A DNA stretch of 13,857 nt from Methylovorus sp035565335 (GCA_035565335.1 DATMSO010000060.1:1-13857); one strand, 5' to 3'. Shown: positions 6,354-13,763, counted from the stretch's first letter. Translations and numbers: made by a program. Notes: generated by a model not told the origin, from the sequence alone.

Positions 6354-7763
6354 ATGGCGGTAGCCGACGTAATGAAAATGGTGAAGGAAAATGACATCAA
6401 GTTTGTTGATTTCCGTTTCACTGACACCAGAGGTAAAGAACAGCACGTAACTGTACCCATCTCAGCGTTCGATGAAAGCAAATTTACCGAAGGCCACGCA
6501 TTCGACGGTTCATCTATCGCTGGCTGGAAGGGCATTCAAGCTTCTGACATGCAACTGATGCCTGATCCTGAGACTGCCAATATCGATCCATTCATGGACG
6601 AGCCAACCCTGATTCTGAGCTGTGACGTGGTAGATCCTACCGATGGCAAGGGCTACGACCGTTGCCCACGCAGCCTGGCAAAGCGCGCTGAGGCTTACCT
6701 GAAGTCCAGCGGCCTGGGCGACACCGCCTATTTCGGTCCTGAACCCGAATTCTTCATTTTCGACTCCATCCAGTGGAATGCCAGCATGGAAGGCTGTTCC
6801 GTCAAGATCAACTCCGAAGAAGGTGCATGGGCATCTGGCGAGAAGTTTGAAAGCGGCAACACCGGTCACCGTCCTGGCGTAAAGGGTGGTTATTTCCCAG
6901 TTCCTCCAGTCGATTCATTGCAAGACCTGCGCTCCGCCATGGTTATCGCTCTGGAAGGCATGGGCGTGCCTGTTGAAGTGCACCACCACGAAGTGGCCAC
7001 TGCTGGTCAATGTGAAATCGGGACCAAGTTCAGCACCCTGGTACAGCGCGCTGACTGGACCCAATTGCTGAAGTACGTTGTGCTGAACACCGCGCACGCT
7101 TACGGCAAAACAGCTACCTTCATGCCTAAGCCTATCGTTGGCGACAACGGTTCCGGCATGCACGTGCACCAATCCGTATGGAAAGACGGCAAGAACCTGT
7201 TCGCAGGTAACGGCTACGCCGGCCTGTCCGAGTTCGCCCTGTACTACATCGGCGGTATCATCAAGCACGCACGTGCATTGAATGCGATCACCAACCCAGG
7301 CACCAACTCCTACAAGCGTCTGGTACCAGGCTTTGAAGCTCCAGTGAAGCTGGCATACTCTGCCAAGAACCGCTCTGCTTCGATCCGTATTCCTTTCGTG
7401 CATTCCGACAAGGCTCGCCGCGTTGAAGCTCGTTTCCCTGATCCTACCGCCAACCCATACCTGGCATTCAGCGCCCTGCTGATGGCCGGTCTGGACGGTG
7501 TGCAGAACAAGATTCACCCAGGTGAACCAGCGACCAAGGACCTCTACCATCTGCCTCCTGAGGAAGATGCAGCGATCCCAACCGTGTGCTCCTCGCTCGA
7601 ACAAGCGCTGGAATACCTGGACAAGGATCGCGAGTTCCTGACCCGTGGTGGCGTGTTCTCCGATGACTGGATCGACAGCTACATCGCACTGAAGATGGAA
7701 GAAGTCACCAGAATGCGCATGACACCGCATCCTGTCGAGTTCGCCATGTACTACAGCTGCTAA
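6354..7763 (+). CDS. glnA: Glutamine synthetase type I (GlnA)
   Basis: Makes glutamine from glutamate, ammonia and ATP; cytoplasmic dodecamer and entry point of ammonia assimilation. At 469 residues it has exactly the E. coli length. Motifs include DGSSIAGW (51-58), the metal-site FGPEPEFF (127-134, Glu130 and Glu132), VHHHEVATAGQCEIG (209-223), GSGMHVHQS (266-274, His270), NRSASIRIP (339-347) and RRVEARFPD (355-363). KDLYHLPPEE places Tyr398 at the adenylylation position, so activity is probably also tuned by GlnE as in other GS I-beta enzymes. AGGAG (6343-6347) sits 6 bases before the ATG. Transcription is expected from the sigma-54 promoter at 6260-6275 under NtrC, with ntrB and ntrC encoded just downstream. 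Codon choice is strongly biased, as expected for high expression. Confidence 0.99.
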   Translation: MAVADVMKMVKENDIKFVDFRFTDTRGKEQHVTVPISAFDESKFTEGHAFDGSSIAGWKGIQASDMQLMPDPETANIDPFMDEPTLILSCDVVDPTDGKGYDRCPRSLAKRAEAYLKSSGLGDTAYFGPEPEFFIFDSIQWNASMEGCSVKINSEEGAWASGEKFESGNTGHRPGVKGGYFPVPPVDSLQDLRSAMVIALEGMGVPVEVHHHEVATAGQCEIGTKFSTLVQRADWTQLLKYVVLNTAHAYGKTATFMPKPIVGDNGSGMHVHQSVWKDGKNLFAGNGYAGLSEFALYYIGGIIKHARALNAITNPGTNSYKRLVPGFEAPVKLAYSAKNRSASIRIPFVHSDKARRVEARFPDPTANPYLAFSALLMAGLDGVQNKIHPGEPATKDLYHLPPEEDAAIPTVCSSLEQALEYLDKDREFLTRGGVFSDDWIDSYIALKMEEVTRMRMTPHPVEFAMYYSC

Positions 7764-7776
7764 TCGCAGTATCCTG

Positions 7777-7803
7777 AAAAAGGCGGGGCAACCCGCCTTT
7801 TTT
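7777..7803 (+). terminator. Intrinsic terminator of glnA
   Basis: AAAAAGGCGGG-GCAA-CCCGCCTTTTTT: a 6-bp GC stem extended by A-T pairs, with a GNRA-type tetraloop and a run of six T. It lies 13 bases after the glnA stop. It should separate most glnA transcripts from the DUF4124-ntrBC genes. Confidence 0.93.
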
Positions 7804-7842
7804 ATTGCCTGCCACTCTTGCGCACCTCTTGTTTGGCGCGCG

Positions 7843-7871
7843 TTGCCACCTGATGGCTTCTCATCTAAACT
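7843..7871 (+). promoter_or_regulatory. Candidate sigma-70 promoter of the DUF4124-ntrBC genes
   Basis: TTGCCA (7843-7848, 5/6) and TAAACT (7866-7871, 4/6) are separated by exactly 17 bases. The expected start, about 7 bases beyond the -10, falls at or next to 7878, the ATG of the DUF4124 gene. It follows the glnA terminator, so it would give ntrBC a basal source of transcription independent of glnA. Confidence 0.45.
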
Positions 7872-7877
7872 CAATGC

Positions 7878-8369
7878 ATGAAATTTATACTGCTGTGTTG
7901 CGGCTTGCTGCTGGGATTTACCGCGCAAGCGGCCGATATCTACAAATGCGTTGATGACGCGGGCCAACCGACTTTCACGGACGCCAAGACCCGAACTCTC
8001 TATAAGAATTGCCACCTGTTCCTTAAGGGGGACAATACCTTGCCTGTGCCCCAAGGCAAAAAAGAGCGGGCAAGAACCCCGACCCCGTCCGACTTCCCCA
8101 AGGTAGACAGAAGCACGCAAACCCGCCGGGACGACACACGCAGGCAGATCTTGCAGGATGAGCTAGCCACCGAGAAAAAAGCGTTGGAAGAAGCAAGGCA
8201 AGCCTATAGCGAAGGTAGCGCCAACCCGGAGGTGTACCGTACCGCCGACGGCAAGACGCTGAGAAACGTCTCAAAATTTGAAGAGAAAATGCGCCGTCTG
8301 CAAGCGGATGTCGACACCCACGAAAACAACGTAAAACTGCTGCAAAAAGAACTGAATGGCATGAAATAG
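7878..8369 (+). CDS. Secreted DUF4124-family protein with C-terminal coiled coil
   Basis: A 163-residue protein of unknown function. Residues 1-19 (MKFILLCCGLLLGFTAQAA) are a clear Sec signal peptide, so the mature protein is periplasmic. DIYKCVDDAGQPTFTD (20-35) is the DUF4124 opening, followed by a second Cys (45) that could bond with Cys24. After a Pro/Lys-rich linker (about 55-80), residues 82-160 are charged and heptad-like and probably form a coiled coil. The start is fixed by the signal peptide and by an in-frame TAA at 7866-7868, yet there is no Shine-Dalgarno. The gene sits between the glnA terminator and ntrB, an arrangement I recall from other betaproteobacteria, but no link to nitrogen control can be read from the protein. 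Confidence 0.85.
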   Translation: MKFILLCCGLLLGFTAQAADIYKCVDDAGQPTFTDAKTRTLYKNCHLFLKGDNTLPVPQGKKERARTPTPSDFPKVDRSTQTRRDDTRRQILQDELATEKKALEEARQAYSEGSANPEVYRTADGKTLRNVSKFEEKMRRLQADVDTHENNVKLLQKELNGMK

Positions 8370-8387
8370 GCAGAAAAATCCTTCTGC
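8370..8387 (+). repeat. Small intercistronic inverted repeat
   Basis: GCAGAA-AAATCC-TTCTGC starts at the base after the DUF4124 stop codon. The stem has 6 bp and no following T-run, so it is unlikely to stop transcription; it may mark or stabilise the 3' end of the first cistron. Confidence 0.35.
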
Positions 8388-8430
8388 GACACCGGCCAGA
8401 TGAGGCCCCAAACCAAAGGAGGCGGATCCT

Positions 8431-8484
8431 ATGCAACGCATTCCCATCGCCTTGACGCCAGAATCTGGCCTGGCTTTTGCTTAA
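8431..8484 (+). CDS. 17-codon upstream ORF (possible leader peptide of ntrB)
   Basis: ATG at 8431 is preceded by AAGGAGG (8416-8422) with an 8-base spacer, the best ribosome binding site in the nitrogen block. It opens MQRIPIALTPESGLAFA and stops at TAA (8482-8484), 8 bases before the ntrB ATG at 8493. It is not in the ntrB frame. No run of one regulatory amino acid is present, so classical attenuation is not suggested. The likeliest role is translational coupling, with ribosomes loading here and restarting at ntrB, which has no Shine-Dalgarno of its own. The alternative is that a one-base difference or sequencing error has separated the true ntrB N-terminus from the rest. Confidence 0.5.
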   Translation: MQRIPIALTPESGLAFA

Positions 8485-8492
8485 CCACTGCC

Positions 8493-9575
8493 ATGGTACA
8501 TATTATTCCTCCTACATTCGCCGGACTCGAACATCTCGCCACCGCCGTCATTCTGCTGGATGACTCTCGCAAGGTTTTATATGCCAATCCAGGCGCGGAG
8601 ATTCTCTTTGCGCTAAGCGCAAAGCAGATTACCGGGCTGGATATTTTCCAGGTTTTTCCTGAGTGCGAAATCCTGCATTCGGCGGTAGAAAACGCGATCA
8701 GCAACCGCAGCCCATTTCGCGAGCACGAGTTTCTGCTTACGACGATGCGGCAGAACTCAGTCGCGGTCACATGCACGGTGACACCGGTGGATGTCACCCC
8801 CGCCTGCCTGGTACTTGAATTCCAGCAGATGGATCAGCAGCTGCGGATTGCGCGCGAAGAACGCATGCTCATTCAGCAACAGGCGAACGCCGAGCTGTTG
8901 CGCAACCTCGCCCATGAAATCCGCAACCCATTGGGCGGACTACGTGGCGCGGCGCAATTGCTGGAGCATGAACTGCCGCAGGTGAATCTGCGTGAATACA
9001 CGCAAGTGATTATTAAAGAGGCGGATCGCCTGCAATCGCTAATGGACCGCTTGCTGGTTCCGCACCGCGTACCCAAATACGAGCCCACTAATATTCACGA
9101 AGTGCTGGAGCGTGTGCGCAGCCTGTTGCTGGCCGAGTCGCCCAAAGCCATCATGGTGAAACGTGATTACGACACCAGCCTGCCTGAATTGATTGGTGAC
9201 CGTGAAAAGCTGATACAGGCGGTACTGAACATCGCCCGCAATGCCGCGCAAGCCATGCAGGGAACCGGGCAGATTACATTGCGCACGCGTGCCGAACGTC
9301 AGGTGACGCTGGCCAAGAAGCGCTACCGCGTCGCCATACGCCTGCAAATCATCGACAATGGCCCTGGTATCCCACCCGACATACGCGACCGCATTTTCTA
9401 CCCTCTGGTATCCGGCCGTGAAGGTGGCTCCGGCCTGGGACTCACGCTGGCACAGACCTTTATCACCCAGCATCACGGCATGATTGAATGCGAGAGCGAA
9501 CCGGGCAAAACCTGCTTCACCATTCTCTTACCCATTGAAACCACCGCCATGAAAGGCTTTATTGCCAAGCAGTAA
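8493..9575 (+). CDS. ntrB: NtrB (GlnL), nitrogen-regulation histidine kinase/phosphatase
   Basis: Soluble sensor that phosphorylates NtrC when nitrogen is short and, with the PII protein, removes the phosphate when it is plentiful. With the ATG at 8493 it has 360 residues (E. coli 349). An N-terminal PAS domain covers about 8-110 (ATAVILLDDSRKVLYANPGAE). HEIRNPLGG carries the phospho-acceptor His141, the N box is NIARNAAQAM (247-256), the G1 box is DNGPGIP (288-294) and the G2 box GGSGLGL (311-317). There is no transmembrane segment. An in-frame ATG at 8400 would add 31 residues, but it lacks a ribosome site and the extension (MRPQTKGGGS) looks like leader sequence, so 8493 is preferred. ntrC follows after 43 bases. 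Confidence 0.95.
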   Translation: MVHIIPPTFAGLEHLATAVILLDDSRKVLYANPGAEILFALSAKQITGLDIFQVFPECEILHSAVENAISNRSPFREHEFLLTTMRQNSVAVTCTVTPVDVTPACLVLEFQQMDQQLRIAREERMLIQQQANAELLRNLAHEIRNPLGGLRGAAQLLEHELPQVNLREYTQVIIKEADRLQSLMDRLLVPHRVPKYEPTNIHEVLERVRSLLLAESPKAIMVKRDYDTSLPELIGDREKLIQAVLNIARNAAQAMQGTGQITLRTRAERQVTLAKKRYRVAIRLQIIDNGPGIPPDIRDRIFYPLVSGREGGSGLGLTLAQTFITQHHGMIECESEPGKTCFTILLPIETTAMKGFIAKQ

Positions 9576-9618
9576 GCTGACCTTGAACATATGACGATTT
9601 TAAACACACAGGCAAGCT

Positions 9619-11007
9619 ATGAAACCAATCTGGATTATTGACGACGACAAATCGATACGCTGGGTCTTTGAAAAAGCGCTGGCGCGCACCGACATGGATT
9701 TCAAGACCTTCGCCTCCGTTCCCGAAGCACTGAATGCGCTCAGCCGTGAAGAGCCACAAGTGATTGTCAGCGACATTCGCATGCCCAACGGTTCCGGCCT
9801 CGACTTCCTCGATGAAGTGAAAAAACGCCTGCCTGAGATTCCTGTCATCATCATGACGGCATACTCCGATCTTGAAAGTGCGGTAGCGGCATTTCAGGGT
9901 GGCGCTTTTGAATATCTGGCCAAACCGTTTGACGTTGATCAGGCCATTGAGATCATACGTCGCGCGGTAGAAGAAAGCATGCGGCAAGCCACCGAAGCGG
10001 TGACCCCGGAAGCCACGCCGGAGATTATCGGCCAGGCGCCCGCCATGCAGGAAGTCTTCCGTGCCATTGGCCGCCTCAGCCGCTCTCATGCCACCGTGCT
10101 GATCAATGGCGAATCGGGCACCGGCAAGGAGTTGGTCGCCAGCGCCTTGCACCGCCATAGCCCGCGAGCAGACAAACCATTTATCGCCATCAATACCGCC
10201 GCCATCCCTAAAGACTTGCTGGAGTCCGAGCTGTTCGGCCATGAGCGTGGCGCATTTACCGGCGCGCAAGCCGCCCGCCGCGGTCGCTTTGAGCAAGCCG
10301 ATGGCGGCACGCTGTTTCTGGATGAAATCGGCGACATGCCTTCAGACCTGCAGACCCGCTTATTGCGCGTATTGTGCGATGGTCAGTTTTATCGCGTCGG
10401 CGGTCACCAGCCGGTCAAGGTCAATGTGCGCATCATTGCCGCCACCCATCAAGACCTTGAAGAGCGGGTCAAACTTGGCTTGTTCCGTGAGGATTTGTTT
10501 CACCGCCTTAACGTGATACGCCTGCGCCTGCCACCCCTGCGTGAGCGGCGTGAAGATGTGCCCTTGCTGGTCAAGCATTTCCTGCTGCAAAGCGCGCAAG
10601 AACTTGGTGTGGAAGCCAAGCAACCCTCGGCCAGCGCGCTGCGGTACCTTGCGACCATGAGCTGGAGCGGCAATGTGCGTCAGCTGGAAAATGTCTGCCA
10701 CTGGCTGACGGTGATGGCCCCTGGTCAGAATATTGACGTGGCCGACCTGCCGCCTGAGCTGAAAGAAGACAGCAGCAAACCTGCGACGGCCACCTCTTGG
10801 CAGGAAGCATTGGCGGCGGAGGTGATGGACGCGCTTAACCGCGGTGAACAGGAAATCCTGGAAACACGCACCAAGGAATTCGAGAAAATCCTGATCAGCC
10901 GCGCATTGAGTCATACCGGTGGGCGCCGCATTGAAGCGGCCACCCAACTCGGCATGGGCCGTAATACCCTTACGCGCAAGATTCAGGAATTGGGGATAGA
11001 AGAGTAA
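9619..11007 (+). CDS. ntrC: NtrC (GlnG), sigma-54-dependent nitrogen response regulator
   Basis: Enhancer-binding protein that, once phosphorylated by NtrB, oligomerises at upstream sites and uses ATP to open sigma-54 promoters such as glnA. The 462 residues (E. coli 469) contain a receiver domain (1-120) with the acidic triad DDD (8-10), phospho-acceptor Asp52, Thr80 and Lys102. The AAA+ domain (about 136-365) has Walker A GESGTGKE (164-171), the sigma-54 contact loop GAFTGA (211-216), Walker B TLFLDEIGD (231-239) and arginine-finger region FREDLFHRLN (289-298). A Fis-type helix-turn-helix ends the protein (about 437-458). AGG about 8 bases before the ATG at 9619 is the ribosome site. Probably cotranscribed with ntrB. 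Confidence 0.98.
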   Translation: MKPIWIIDDDKSIRWVFEKALARTDMDFKTFASVPEALNALSREEPQVIVSDIRMPNGSGLDFLDEVKKRLPEIPVIIMTAYSDLESAVAAFQGGAFEYLAKPFDVDQAIEIIRRAVEESMRQATEAVTPEATPEIIGQAPAMQEVFRAIGRLSRSHATVLINGESGTGKELVASALHRHSPRADKPFIAINTAAIPKDLLESELFGHERGAFTGAQAARRGRFEQADGGTLFLDEIGDMPSDLQTRLLRVLCDGQFYRVGGHQPVKVNVRIIAATHQDLEERVKLGLFREDLFHRLNVIRLRLPPLRERREDVPLLVKHFLLQSAQELGVEAKQPSASALRYLATMSWSGNVRQLENVCHWLTVMAPGQNIDVADLPPELKEDSSKPATATSWQEALAAEVMDALNRGEQEILETRTKEFEKILISRALSHTGGRRIEAATQLGMGRNTLTRKIQELGIEE

Positions 11008-11034
11008 ATCAGCAACATGAAACCTGAGGAAACC

Positions 11035-11057
11035 GGGCCAGTCATCAGCGCTGGCCC
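11035..11057. terminator. Weak hairpin between convergent ntrC and methyltransferase genes
   Basis: GGGCCAG (11035-11041) pairs with CTGGCCC (11051-11057) across a 9-base loop. It is 27 bases after the ntrC stop and overlaps the stop codon (11045-11047) of the opposing gene. Neither side has a proper T-run, so efficient intrinsic termination is doubtful; it could protect a 3' end or aid Rho-dependent stopping. Confidence 0.35.
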
Positions 11058-12217
11058 ACCTCGGTAATCTTCACCACCACCTGCTTGGTAAAGAAACTCA
11101 CGACTAGATACTCGTAGCGCCAGCCATAAGCGGAAACCGCTTCCTGAAAGGCTTTGTACTCATCCTCACGCCAATGCTCGTTGCCGATGTATTCATCAAA
11201 GACGATCACCGTACCAGAAACAATACGATCAGCCAGTGTATCCAGCACCGTTTTCGTGGAGCTGTAGATATCGCAATCAACGTTGATGAGACGGACAGGA
11301 CCTGGATGCGTCGCCACAAATGCTGGCAAGGTTTCATCAAACCAGCCGGCGTGCAACTTCACCATGGGCGGCACTTTGGGAATCACACCCTTAGTAGAAT
11401 AACTGCCGCGGGATTCCGCGTGCCAGTCTTCCGGCAGCCCTTGAAAACTGTCAAAACCATGCGCCTCTTGCCCCACCAGTTGTACGAGCTGGCGAATGCT
11501 ATTGCCATGCCGCACCCCAAATTCCAGCACCAGGCCTTTGACCTTGGCATGCGCCACAGCAAGCTTGAAAGTAGCCAGATTGCTTCCGGTGAGCGCAGGC
11601 TTATGCGGCAACGCACGGAAGTAATGCCATGTATCCAACCGAGCCTTCATCAGATGGCTATTCAAGTCCAGCATCTGCTCCATCGCCAGGCCACCCTCAC
11701 AATCCCCCGCATAATCCAGCAGGATAGCCATCATCAGCCTGGCTTCCTGATCGTGCGGATTTAGGCTTAGCACATTGTTTAAGGCCTCACACGCAGCGCC
11801 ATGATCCCCAACCCGTATCAGCAATGCGTGCAGGTTATACCAGGCATCCACGTAGCGGGAGTCAAGCTGGATGGCTTGTCGATAAGCGCGCTCAGCCTCG
11901 TTCAACTTACCCTGCTCGTGCCAGACCAGGCCTTGATTGCTATGGAACTGCGGATTTTTACCGTTCAGCTTGATGGCTTTCTGAAAATGCTGCGCCGCCT
12001 TTTCCATATTGCCATCCTGCAGCGCGATAACGCCAAGCAAATGGATTGCATCTGCCTGACGGGGATCACCTGCAAGCAATTGCTGGCAAACAGCCTCTGC
12101 CTGCTTTGTGTTACCTGCCGCTTGCAATTGATGGGCTGTGCGCAATGCATGCAGCACATTTGCCGAAGGTTGTTGATTGAATGCCATAGCTGTTTGAAGC
12201 TTATCCACTAGGATCAT
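11045..12217 (-). CDS. TPR-repeat protein fused to a TylF/MycF-type O-methyltransferase
   Basis: A 390-residue fusion. Residues about 25-160 are four tandem tetratricopeptide repeats (for example DAIHLLGVIALQDGNMEKAA at 56-75). Residues about 225-385 resemble the macrocin O-methyltransferase (TylF) family of class I SAM-dependent enzymes: LEFGVRHGNSI (231-241) is the SAM-binding motif I, FDSFQGLPEDW (255-265) is characteristic, and DCDIYSST (314-321) with FDEY (340-343) supply the acidic residues that bind Mg2+ in MycF. The substrate is unknown; relatives act on sugars of glycans or antibiotics, so an envelope glycan is a reasonable guess. No signal peptide. The start is uncertain: neither the ATG at 12217 nor the in-frame ATG at 12187 has a good ribosome site, and an inverted repeat abuts 12217. 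Confidence 0.82.
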   Translation of the reverse strand: MILVDKLQTAMAFNQQPSANVLHALRTAHQLQAAGNTKQAEAVCQQLLAGDPRQADAIHLLGVIALQDGNMEKAAQHFQKAIKLNGKNPQFHSNQGLVWHEQGKLNEAERAYRQAIQLDSRYVDAWYNLHALLIRVGDHGAACEALNNVLSLNPHDQEARLMMAILLDYAGDCEGGLAMEQMLDLNSHLMKARLDTWHYFRALPHKPALTGSNLATFKLAVAHAKVKGLVLEFGVRHGNSIRQLVQLVGQEAHGFDSFQGLPEDWHAESRGSYSTKGVIPKVPPMVKLHAGWFDETLPAFVATHPGPVRLINVDCDIYSSTKTVLDTLADRIVSGTVIVFDEYIGNEHWREDEYKAFQEAVSAYGWRYEYLVVSFFTKQVVVKITEVGQR

Positions 12218-12246
12218 GCGCCCGTGTAAACGTCAGTCACGGGCGC
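12218..12246. repeat. Perfect 9-bp inverted repeat upstream of the TPR-methyltransferase gene
   Basis: GCGCCCGTG (12218-12226) and CACGGGCGC (12238-12246) flank an 11-base loop in the 56-base gap between the lipoprotein stop and the methyltransferase start. On the minus strand no T-run follows, so it is not a standard terminator for the lipoprotein. If translation began at 12217 the stem would occupy the ribosome site, which favours 12187 as the start or suggests control of translation. Confidence 0.6.
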
Positions 12247-12273
12247 CTTCATATTTTCTATATTTGAGCTGAA

Positions 12274-12525
12274 TTAGCGTGCGCATTGAAATGTTAGTTC
12301 ACGCCGACCGCCTACCGCACTTTCATTTTTCTTGATCGTTATGTATTCACCGCTACATGTTTTGCGCGCCTTTGCATGGCACGAATTCCAGTCTTCGACC
12401 GCACCACTGCATGAGGTGTAATACTCGCCATTACCTTTAGGTTCTACAGGCTGCTGCTCGCCATGCATTAACTGCGCGCACCCCGCCAAGGCTATAACAA
12501 TCAAGCCAATAAATGGATATTTCAT
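12274..12525 (-). CDS. Small Cys-rich lipoprotein, function unknown
   Basis: An 83-residue protein. MKYPFIGLIVIALAGC is a lipoprotein signal with lipobox LAGC; Cys16 would be lipidated, and the following Ala-Gln does not indicate inner-membrane retention, so outer-membrane placement is likely. The mature part has four further Cys (39, 49, 57, 81), enough for two disulfides, with W46 between the first two and ELTFQC near the end. I recognise the general layout of small exported proteins annotated only as hypothetical, but no named family. AGGAAG lies 6 bases before the ATG at 12525, a good ribosome site. The gene follows the porin terminator, so it probably depends on readthrough or an unseen promoter. 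Confidence 0.8.
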   Translation of the reverse strand: MKYPFIGLIVIALAGCAQLMHGEQQPVEPKGNGEYYTSCSGAVEDWNSCHAKARKTCSGEYITIKKNESAVGGRRELTFQCAR

Positions 12526-12536
12526 TTTATCTTCCT

Positions 12537-12565
12537 AAATAAAAACGGCACCCGAAGGTGCCGTT
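12537..12565 (-). terminator. Intrinsic terminator of the porin gene
   Basis: On the minus strand AACGGCACC (12565-12557) pairs perfectly with GGTGCCGTT (12552-12544) around the tetraloop TTCG, followed by TTTTTATTT. The UUCG-type loop and U-run make it a strong terminator, 28 bases past the porin stop and just before the lipoprotein ribosome site. Confidence 0.93.
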
Positions 12566-12593
12566 CAAGCTTCAAGTCAACTAAGAAAAAATC

Positions 12594-13763
12594 TTAGAAG
12601 AACAGGATCGCGCCCAGAGACACGGTCTTAGCCTTGCCGTCTTGACCAGCGCTGTAACCGATGTTTTCCAGCTTGTTGTCGGTGTATTCAGCAACCAGGT
12701 TCAAGCTCTTGGTCAGAGGGTGGTAAGCACCGACGATCCAGGATTTGTTCTCGAACTTAACGTTGGTAGCATCAGCTTCGGACTTGCTTACACCGTAAGA
12801 CAGACCCAGCTTGGTGCCAACGCCTGGCAGAGCGTAAGTAGCTTGTACATAGCCACCCTTGTCGTCAGACTTCTGACCAGCCAAGAACAGCAGACCGTTT
12901 GCAGCGGTGCTCAGGCTAGCAGCGGTAGAACCGGACAAGCCCTTACCATCGTAGTAGTAACCAACCAGGCCTACACCAGCCAAGTTAACCTTACCACCCA
13001 GATCCCAACCACGGGAAGTGTAGCTGTCTACAGAACCAGTATCAGTGCTGTGCTTTTGAGTGATGGCACCCAACCAAACCTTACCTGCGTAGTCACCAGT
13101 CCACTCGTAGCTAACCTTACCTTCGTAACCCATGTCGTTACGGATGTCGGTGTTGCTGGAACCATTGGACCATGGCTCACGTGCGCCAACAGCGAAACTG
13201 AAGCCATTCCAGTTTGGAGAGATGTAGGAGATTTGACCTACCCAGTCAGCGTACATGTAACCGGAACCGATACGACCCAGAGTGGAAGAACCACCGCTAC
13301 CAGCGCCAATACCAACGCCCAGCAGAGTCATGTCAGACAGAATAGCATCGGAACCGAAAATGCCCAGGTCACGACCAGCCTTGATAGTACCCCAGCTCTT
13401 GTCACCGAAAGTCAAGTAAGCTTGACGAATGTTCAGGCTGTTGTTGCCACCAGATTGACCGTTACCGGAATCAACGCCAGTGAAGAATGTGAACTGGAAT
13501 GCGATGTCCAGATCGTTTTGACGAGTCTTACCACCGATACCCAGAGCGGAAGGCAGCAGACCGGTTTGTACGGTGTTAGCTACGTCTTCGGTACCTGCAG
13601 TCTTCAGGTCGCCAGAGAATTTAGTGTGAGTGTAGTAAGCGTTAACGTTACCACCGATGTCGATAGTCCAATCACCAGCAGGGATTGTGATCGCAGCGTT
13701 AGCAGCAGAAGCGCCAAATGCCATTACAGCACCAGCTACTGCCAGGCCCAGTTTCTTGTTCAT
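12594..13763 (-). CDS. Outer-membrane general porin (Gram-negative porin family)
   Basis: A 389-residue trimeric beta-barrel type porin for passive diffusion of small hydrophilic solutes. MNKKLGLAVAGAVMAFGASAANA (1-23) is a Sec signal peptide. The mature chain starts AITIPAGDWTIDIGGNVNAYYTH and alternates short amphipathic beta-strands with Gly/Asn/Ser-rich loops. It includes the SWGTIKAGRDLGIFG segment typical of betaproteobacterial porins, and ends TVSLGAILFF with the C-terminal Phe needed for barrel assembly. TTAGGAGATTTAT before the ATG at 13763 is a strong ribosome site. Codon use is very biased, with rare Leu and Ser codons nearly absent, which fits one of the most abundant proteins of the cell and explains a long stop-free stretch on the other strand. 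Substrate selectivity cannot be read from sequence. Confidence 0.95.
   Translation of the reverse strand: MNKKLGLAVAGAVMAFGASAANAAITIPAGDWTIDIGGNVNAYYTHTKFSGDLKTAGTEDVANTVQTGLLPSALGIGGKTRQNDLDIAFQFTFFTGVDSGNGQSGGNNSLNIRQAYLTFGDKSWGTIKAGRDLGIFGSDAILSDMTLLGVGIGAGSGGSSTLGRIGSGYMYADWVGQISYISPNWNGFSFAVGAREPWSNGSSNTDIRNDMGYEGKVSYEWTGDYAGKVWLGAITQKHSTDTGSVDSYTSRGWDLGGKVNLAGVGLVGYYYDGKGLSGSTAASLSTAANGLLFLAGQKSDDKGGYVQATYALPGVGTKLGLSYGVSKSEADATNVKFENKSWIVGAYHPLTKSLNLVAEYTDNKLENIGYSAGQDGKAKTVSLGAILFF

Noticed and set aside
7832..7846. A possible sigma-54 promoter (TGGCGC...TTGCC) upstream of the DUF4124 gene.
   Set aside because: GG and GC are 8 bases apart rather than the required 10, so it cannot act as a -24/-12 promoter.
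6915..8120. A 401-codon open frame on the minus strand across glnA.
   Set aside because: It lies antisense to the fully conserved glutamine synthetase, crosses the glnA terminator, and has no recognisable domain; the same codon-bias effect explains it.
8400..8492. N-terminal extension of NtrB from the ATG at 8400.
   Set aside because: No ribosome binding site, extension sequence unlike a PAS entry, and it would overlap the well-primed 17-codon ORF; the 8493 start gives a length close to E. coli NtrB.
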